This document shows, one piece after another, positions 48,862-64,000 of a stretch of DNA of 64,000 nt (position 1 is the first letter of the stretch; every line of letters begins with the position of its first letter). The stretch is from Rhodospirillaceae bacterium (GTDB taxonomy: Bacteria; Pseudomonadota; Alphaproteobacteria; Kiloniellales; DSM-21159), in contig CP030885.1 in NCBI GenBank assembly GCA_006969625.1, positions 2,677,430 through 2,741,429 of the forward strand, given 5' to 3'. Under the pieces are notes generated by a model that worked only from the letters and a program-made list of their open reading frames with translations, was not told where the DNA came from and searched no databases. A program made the translations under genes and the position numbers.

Positions 48862-49478
48862 TTCAGCCGTGCCTCCAGTGCCTCCACCGCGGCGCGCGTC
48901 AGCACCAGGCGGTCGCGCCGCAGGATGTCGTAGACGTTGGCGCCCTGCTGCGGCAGCAGGTCGACGCCCTTGATATTGCGCGCGGCGCGCTCGAACTGAA
49001 CGTCCACTTCGGCGCCGTCGATGATCAATGCGTTGTCCCAGCCCAGCTTGCCGAAGGCCTCGGCCAGCGCCTTGGTCTTGTGCGTCTCGCTCTTGGCGGA
49101 CTCGAGGACGATCAGTTTGCCGTCCTTCGCCTTGGCCGAGAGGGCGCACTTCAAACCCAGGGCGCGAACCTTCTTCGGCAGGCCGATGGCGTGGCTGCGT
49201 GGGGTCGGGCCGTGCACGACGCCGCCGCCGCGCATGATGTTGGTCTTCAGGTTGCCGCGCCGCGCCCGGCCGGTGCCCTTCTGGCGATAGGCCTTCTTCG
49301 TCGTTCCGGCGACCTCGCTGCGGCCCTTGGCCTTGTGCGTGCCGGCGCGACGCTTGGCGAGCTGCCAGGTGACGACCCGGTGCAGGATGTCGCGGCGCAC
49401 CTCGACCCCGAAGACCGAGTCGTCCAGCTCGATCTGACCGGCGGTCTCGTTGGCGAGCGTGGTGACGTCCACCTTCAT
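48858..49478 (-). CDS. rplD: 50S ribosomal protein L4
   Basis: The 206-residue protein whose loop lines the exit tunnel; in E. coli it represses the S10 operon. [27 protein letters not shown] is the tunnel loop, followed by [11 protein letters not shown]. It starts two bases after the rplC stop. Confidence 0.97.
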   Translation of the reverse strand: MKVDVTTLANETAGQIELDDSVFGVEVRRDILHRVVTWQLAKRRAGTHKAKGRSEVAGTTKKAYRQKGTGRARRGNLKTNIMRGGGVVHGPTPRSHAIGLPKKVRALGLKCALSAKAKDGKLIVLESAKSETHKTKALAEAFGKLGWDNALIIDGAEVDVQFERAARNIKGVDLLPQQGANVYDILRRDRLVLTRAAVEALEARLK

Positions 49479-49480
49479 CG

Positions 49481-50338
49481 TTACGAGTCCTTCTTCTCTT
49501 CGCCGGACTGCGCACCGGTTTCGGCGCCGCCCTCCGCCGGGCTCTCACCTGAAGTCTCGCTCGCCGTCTCGGCGGACGCCGCAGGTGCCGCAGCCTCCGC
49601 GGCCGCAGTCTCCTCGGCCGGGGCCTCGGCGGCCGGCTCGGACTGCGCCTCTTCGGCCGGGGCCGCCGTCTTCACGGCGCCGGGGAAGGGCGCACTGTCG
49701 GGCAGCTTGCGCTTGACCGCATCGCGCACCGTCACCCAGCCGCCTTCCGAGCCCGGCACCGCGCCACGCACCAGGATCAGGCCGCGCTCGACGTCGACCT
49801 TGACCACCTCCAGGTTCTGCGTGGTCACGCGGCGGTCGCCCATGTGGCCGGCCATCTTCTTGTTCTTGAAGACCTTGCCGGGATCCTGGTTGTTGCCGGT
49901 CGAGCCGTGCGCGCGGTGCGAAATCGACACGCCGTGGCTGGCGCGCATGCCGCCGAAGCCCCAGCGCTTCATCGCACCGGCGAAGCCCTTGCCGATCGAG
50001 GTGCCGCTGACGTCGACAAACTGGCCGGGCACGAAGTGGTCGGCGCCCAGCTCGCTGCCGACCTCGATCAGCGCGTCGTCGGCGACGCGGAACTCCACCA
50101 GCCGCTTGCGCGGCGCGACCTTCGCCTTGGCGAAGCGCTCGCGCTCCGGCTTGCTGACGCGGTTGACCTTGGCGGCGCCGGCACCGAGCTGCAGCGCGAC
50201 GTAGCCGTCCTTGTCGGCGGTACGCTGGCCGGTGACGTAGCAGCCGTCGACCTTGAGCACGGTCACCGGAACGTGCGCGCCGTCGGCGTCGAAGACGCGG
50301 GTCATCCCGACCTTCTGGGCGATGAGACCGGTACGCAT
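49481..50338 (-). CDS. rplC: 50S ribosomal protein L3 with acidic Ala/Glu-rich tail
   Basis: The L3 core (residues ~1-220) has [51 protein letters not shown] and the [18 protein letters not shown]-terminal block. About 65 further residues, almost only Ala, Glu, Pro, Ser and Thr, follow to residue 285; most L3 proteins end near 210-220. The frame is intact, so the tail is encoded. It is probably disordered on the ribosome surface. Confidence 0.96.
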   Translation of the reverse strand: MRTGLIAQKVGMTRVFDADGAHVPVTVLKVDGCYVTGQRTADKDGYVALQLGAGAAKVNRVSKPERERFAKAKVAPRKRLVEFRVADDALIEVGSELGADHFVPGQFVDVSGTSIGKGFAGAMKRWGFGGMRASHGVSISHRAHGSTGNNQDPGKVFKNKKMAGHMGDRRVTTQNLEVVKVDVERGLILVRGAVPGSEGGWVTVRDAVKRKLPDSAPFPGAVKTAAPAEEAQSEPAAEAPAEETAAAEAAAPAASAETASETSGESPAEGGAETGAQSGEEKKDS

Positions 50339-50342
50339 GAAC

Positions 50343-50657
<315 letters not shown>

Positions 50658-50690
50658 GGCTCGCTCGACCGCTCTCGTTCAGGAAATGGC

Positions 50691-50723
50691 GAAGGGCCCC
50701 GCACCGGCGGCGCGGGACCCTTC
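50691..50723 (-). terminator. Hairpin (terminator or attenuator) between tuf and rpsJ
   Basis: A 12-bp stem with one G-U pair (50691-50702 with 50712-50723) and a 9-base loop, 18 bases after the expected tuf stop. Only a short ATTT follows on the minus strand, so termination is probably partial. No convincing separate rpsJ promoter was found. Confidence 0.6.
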
Positions 50724-50740
50724 CCGCATTGACCCCTTGC

Positions 50741-51932
50741 CTACTCGATGATCTTGGAGACGACGCCGGCGCCGACGGTTCGGCCGCCCTCGCGGATGGC
50801 GAAGCGCAGGCCCTCGTCCATGGCGATCGGCGCGATCAGCGTCACCTCCATCGAGACGTTGTCGCCCGGCATCACCATCTCCGTGCCCTCCGGCAGCGTG
50901 CACCACACCGGTCACGTCCGTGGTCCGGAAGTAGAACTGCGGGCGGTAGTTGGTGAAGAACGGCGTGTGCCGCCCGCCCTCGTCCTTGGTCAGGATGTAG
51001 GCCTCGCAGGCGAACTTCGTGTGCGGCGTGATCGTCCCCGGCTTGGCCAGAACCTGACCGCGCTCCACGTCCTCGCGACCGATGCCGCGCAGCAGCGCGC
51101 CGATGTTGTCGCCCGCCTCGCCCTGGTCCAGCAGCTTGCGGAACATCTCGACGCCCGTGACCGTCGTCTTCTTGGTGTCGCGCAGGCCGACGATCTCGAC
51201 CTCCTCGCCCACCTTCACGATCCCCCGCTCGACGCGACCCGTCACCACCGTGCCGCGGCCCGAGATCGAGAACACGTCCTCGATCGGCATCAGGAACGGC
51301 TGGTCCTTCGGACGCTCCGGCGTCGGAATGTAGGCGTCAACCGCCGCCATCAGCTCCATCACCGCCTGCTTGCCCAGCGTCTCGTCGCTCTCCTCGAGCG
51401 CCGCCAGCGCCGAGCCCTTGACAATCGGAATGTCGTCGCCCGGAAAATCGTAGCTGCTCAGAAGCTCGCGAACCTCCAGCTCGACAAGCTCCAAAAGCTC
51501 CTCGTCGTCCACCATGTCGCACTTGTTCAAAAACACAACCAGCGCCGGAACGCCAACCTGGCGCGCCAGAAGAATGTGCTCGCGCGTCTGCGGCATCGGA
51601 CCGTCCGCCGCAGAAACCACCAAAATCGCACCGTCCATCTGCGCCGCACCCGTGATCATGTTCTTCACGTAGTCCGCGTGACCCGGGCAATCGACATGCG
51701 CATAGTGACGGTTCTCCGTCTCGTACTCCACGTGCGCCGTCGAAATCGTGATCCCACGCGCCTTCTCCTCAGGCGCCTTGTCGATCGCGTCGTACGCCAT
51801 GAACGTCGCACCGCCCGTCTCCGCCATCACCTTCGTGATCGCCGCCGTCAGCGACGTCTTGCCATGGTCCACGTGACCAATCGTCCCGATGTTGCAGTGC
51901 GGCTTCGTACGCTCAAACTTCGCTTTCGACAT
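50741..51932 (-). pseudogene. tuf: Elongation factor Tu with one-base frameshift
   Basis: EF-Tu delivers aminoacyl-tRNA to the ribosome. Codons 1-344 are normal: P-loop [30 protein letters not shown], domain 2 [18 protein letters not shown], and DVTGVV in domain 3. Four bases (50900-50897, minus strand) stand where three are expected before the CTGCCGGAGGGC segment, so the main frame leaves the family sequence and would end at 50679 with a 73-residue Arg/Gly/Asp-rich tail. Removing one base restores the standard [14 protein letters not shown]... continuation and the stop TAG at 50743-50741, giving 396 residues. EF-Tu is essential and often duplicated, so this is either a dead second copy or a sequence/assembly error. 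Confidence 0.9.
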
Positions 51933-52001
51933 CGTTCCTGCTCCACCTCTCGGCGCGGCCCGGCCATGCGGCGGACCGAAGGTTCGTTGGACGGTTGCGG
52001 G

Positions 52002-54080
<2,079 letters not shown>

Positions 54081-54145
54081 GGGAGCTTCTTCCTTCGGGT
54101 CTCGGTCGGTCGGCGCGGGGCCCGCAGCCTGACCTGCAGCAGTCG

Positions 54146-54622
<477 letters not shown>

Positions 54623-54930
54623 CTACTCCTCAGTGGCGGCGAAAGGCGCCGCTGCGCAGCCGACCCGTCGCCCTCGCCCGCGCGCTCGGCAGGCGAAAAA
54701 CAGCGACGAGCCGCCGGCGAAGCGTCGCCGAACGACCCTCGTCTTTCGTGTCCAACCGGTTTCGCGTCTGCGAACCAGGCACCGAAACGGGGCGAAGAAG
54801 AGCACCCATCCCGCTGTTGCGGCTGTCATGAACCGGGCCGGCTCGACCCGCTGACCTGACCTGCCGTGTTCAAACCGCGTCTACCGCCCTGGGGGCGATA
54901 CATCCGGCTTGCCGTGTCGGAACGGCGCGG

Positions 54931-54959
54931 AACATACGCACGCCCCCCGGTCCCGTCAA
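54931..54959 (-). promoter_or_regulatory. Sigma-70 promoter for rpsG-fusA-tuf
   Basis: On the minus strand TTGACG (54959-54954, 5/6) and TATGTT (54936-54931, 4/6) with a 17-base spacer. It leaves a leader of about 310 bases before rpsG, long for an rpsG leader and roughly the length of the missing rpsL. Confidence 0.6.
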
Positions 54960-55124
54960 GGACCAGAAACCCGGAAAACCGCGAGATTATCGACCCTGGC
55001 CGAAGTGACGGCGGCCGGACTGCCGCCACTTGCGCGCGCGCAGAGAGCCTGCATGTCGCGCGCTGCCGAACTTCGGCAAGAATCGCTCGCATTCCCATGC
55101 CGCCGCACAGGAATCCGAAAGCGG

Positions 55125-55156
55125 ATCGGGCGGAGCGCAAGCGCGCTCCGCCCGAT
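55125..55156 (-). terminator. Hairpin downstream of rpoC
   Basis: A perfect 14-bp stem (55125-55138 with 55143-55156), 4-base loop, 48 bases after the rpoC stop. No T-run follows on the minus strand, so it may end transcription inefficiently or protect the rpoBC mRNA 3' end. Confidence 0.55.
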
Positions 55157-55204
55157 GTGGCAAATCCCACGCCGGCCGGCTGGCCGACGCACCGTTGGCG
55201 ACCG

Positions 55205-59413
<4,209 letters not shown>

Positions 59414-59502
59414 TTAGCGTTCCGGTGCACGGGGGCCGTGCGAAATTCACAGTGCGACGCCGGAGCCCGGCCGCGCGCGGCGGCCGGGACAGGGATGCCG
59501 GC

Positions 59503-63672
<4,170 letters not shown>

Positions 63673-64000
63673 GCTAATCCTTGTCCCTTCTCAGACGGGG
63701 CGGCGCGGCGACCGGCTCGCACTGCCCCTCGTAAATGTCCGGGTCCTCAGACCCTGCCGCCGGCACGCCCGGGCGCTCCGCTGCGCCCCGCACCCGGCAC
63801 CACCTTCGGCCCGATCCGGCTGTCGGCGCAGGGACCGGCCAGACGCCGCCTTCGACGCCCGTTCGGTCCCTGCGCCGACAGCCCGCCGGCCCCATCCGTC
63901 GCCGCCGCGAACCCGCTCAGGCCCGCCTGACGGCGAAGACGCGACGACCGGCGCGGCGCGAAGGGGCTCTTCGCGCCGGCCGGACGCCGCAACACACCCG
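63673..64000. other. Leader upstream of rpoB
   Basis: 328 bases to the window edge, without a gene. rplL would normally lie further upstream. It holds a long inverted repeat (63819-63882) and a second hairpin, 9-bp stem, at 63955-63963 with 63969-63977. No clear promoter is seen. Confidence 0.6.
63819..63882. repeat. Long inverted repeat upstream of rpoB
   Basis: 19 bases (63819-63837) are perfectly repeated in inverted form at 63864-63882 around a 26-base loop, 147 bases or more before rpoB. There is no T-run on either side. It may be a transcription attenuator or RNase III-type processing site in the rplL-rpoB interval, as known in E. coli. Confidence 0.75.

Noticed and set aside
50691-50723. 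Hairpin before rpsJ considered as an S10-operon leader regulated by L4
   Set aside because: It lies only 18 bases after the expected tuf stop and has a simple terminator form; no multi-stem S10 leader is visible.

Overview
The window is a GC-rich chromosomal segment of an alphaproteobacterium, most likely a Rhodospirillales/Kiloniellales-type lineage. Supporting signs are the rpoBC-str-S10-spc-alpha ribosomal cluster, an ATP12-type F1 assembly chaperone, a RluC-HAD-AsmA-ATP12 gene string, propionyl-CoA carboxylase beta, a TRAP transporter and promoters of the alphaproteobacterial general stress response (GSR) type. I see no tRNA, rRNA, CRISPR array, insertion sequence or prophage. The genus cannot be fixed from the sequence alone.

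Region 1 (1-10.2 kb, mostly + strand). A 5'-truncated cystathionine gamma-lyase/synthase is followed by what looks like a general stress response locus: an EcfG-like ECF sigma factor, two short ORFs whose sequence fits the anti-sigma factor NepR, a DJ-1/PfpI protein, and two exact GGAAC-N16/17-CGTT promoters. One of these promoters drives a small membrane protein gene interrupted by an in-frame TAG. Next come an orphan motB preceded by a CtrA-like box, an RDD membrane protein, a circularly permuted ATP-grasp enzyme with its alpha-E partner, an Asp/Glu leucyltransferase (Bpt) of the N-degron pathway, and a SABATH-type carboxyl methyltransferase.

Region 2 (10.3-36 kb). A TRAP transporter (SBP, an unusually long small permease, large permease) faces a TrkH/single-RCK potassium uptake pair and parC. 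A poorly understood stretch follows, with a winged-helix protein and a nitrilase-fold hydrolase preceded by a 24-bp palindrome. Then come pccB, a Pro/Ala-tailed membrane protein with a small winged-helix protein upstream, and the minus-strand operon crcB-rluC-HAD-asmA-atp12. An isochorismatase-fold hydrolase, rarA, a Deg protease, a PepSY-like secreted protein and a chemotaxis receptor complete the region.

Region 3 (36.2-64 kb, all - strand). Read in the direction of transcription it is rpoB, rpoC, rpsG, fusA, tuf, rpsJ, rplC, rplD, rplW, rplB, rpsS, rplV, rpsC, rplP, rpmC, rpsQ, rplN, rplX, rplE, rpsN, rpsH, rplF, rplR, rpsE, rpmD, rplO, secY, adk, rpsM, rpsK, rpoA, rplQ. Three departures stand out. 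rpsL is absent from its usual place between rpoC and rpsG. tuf carries a one-base frameshift. rplV has lost the stop codon expected at codon 127 and runs 75 codons into rpsC. These may be real, or may mark sequence or assembly error, and should be checked against reads.
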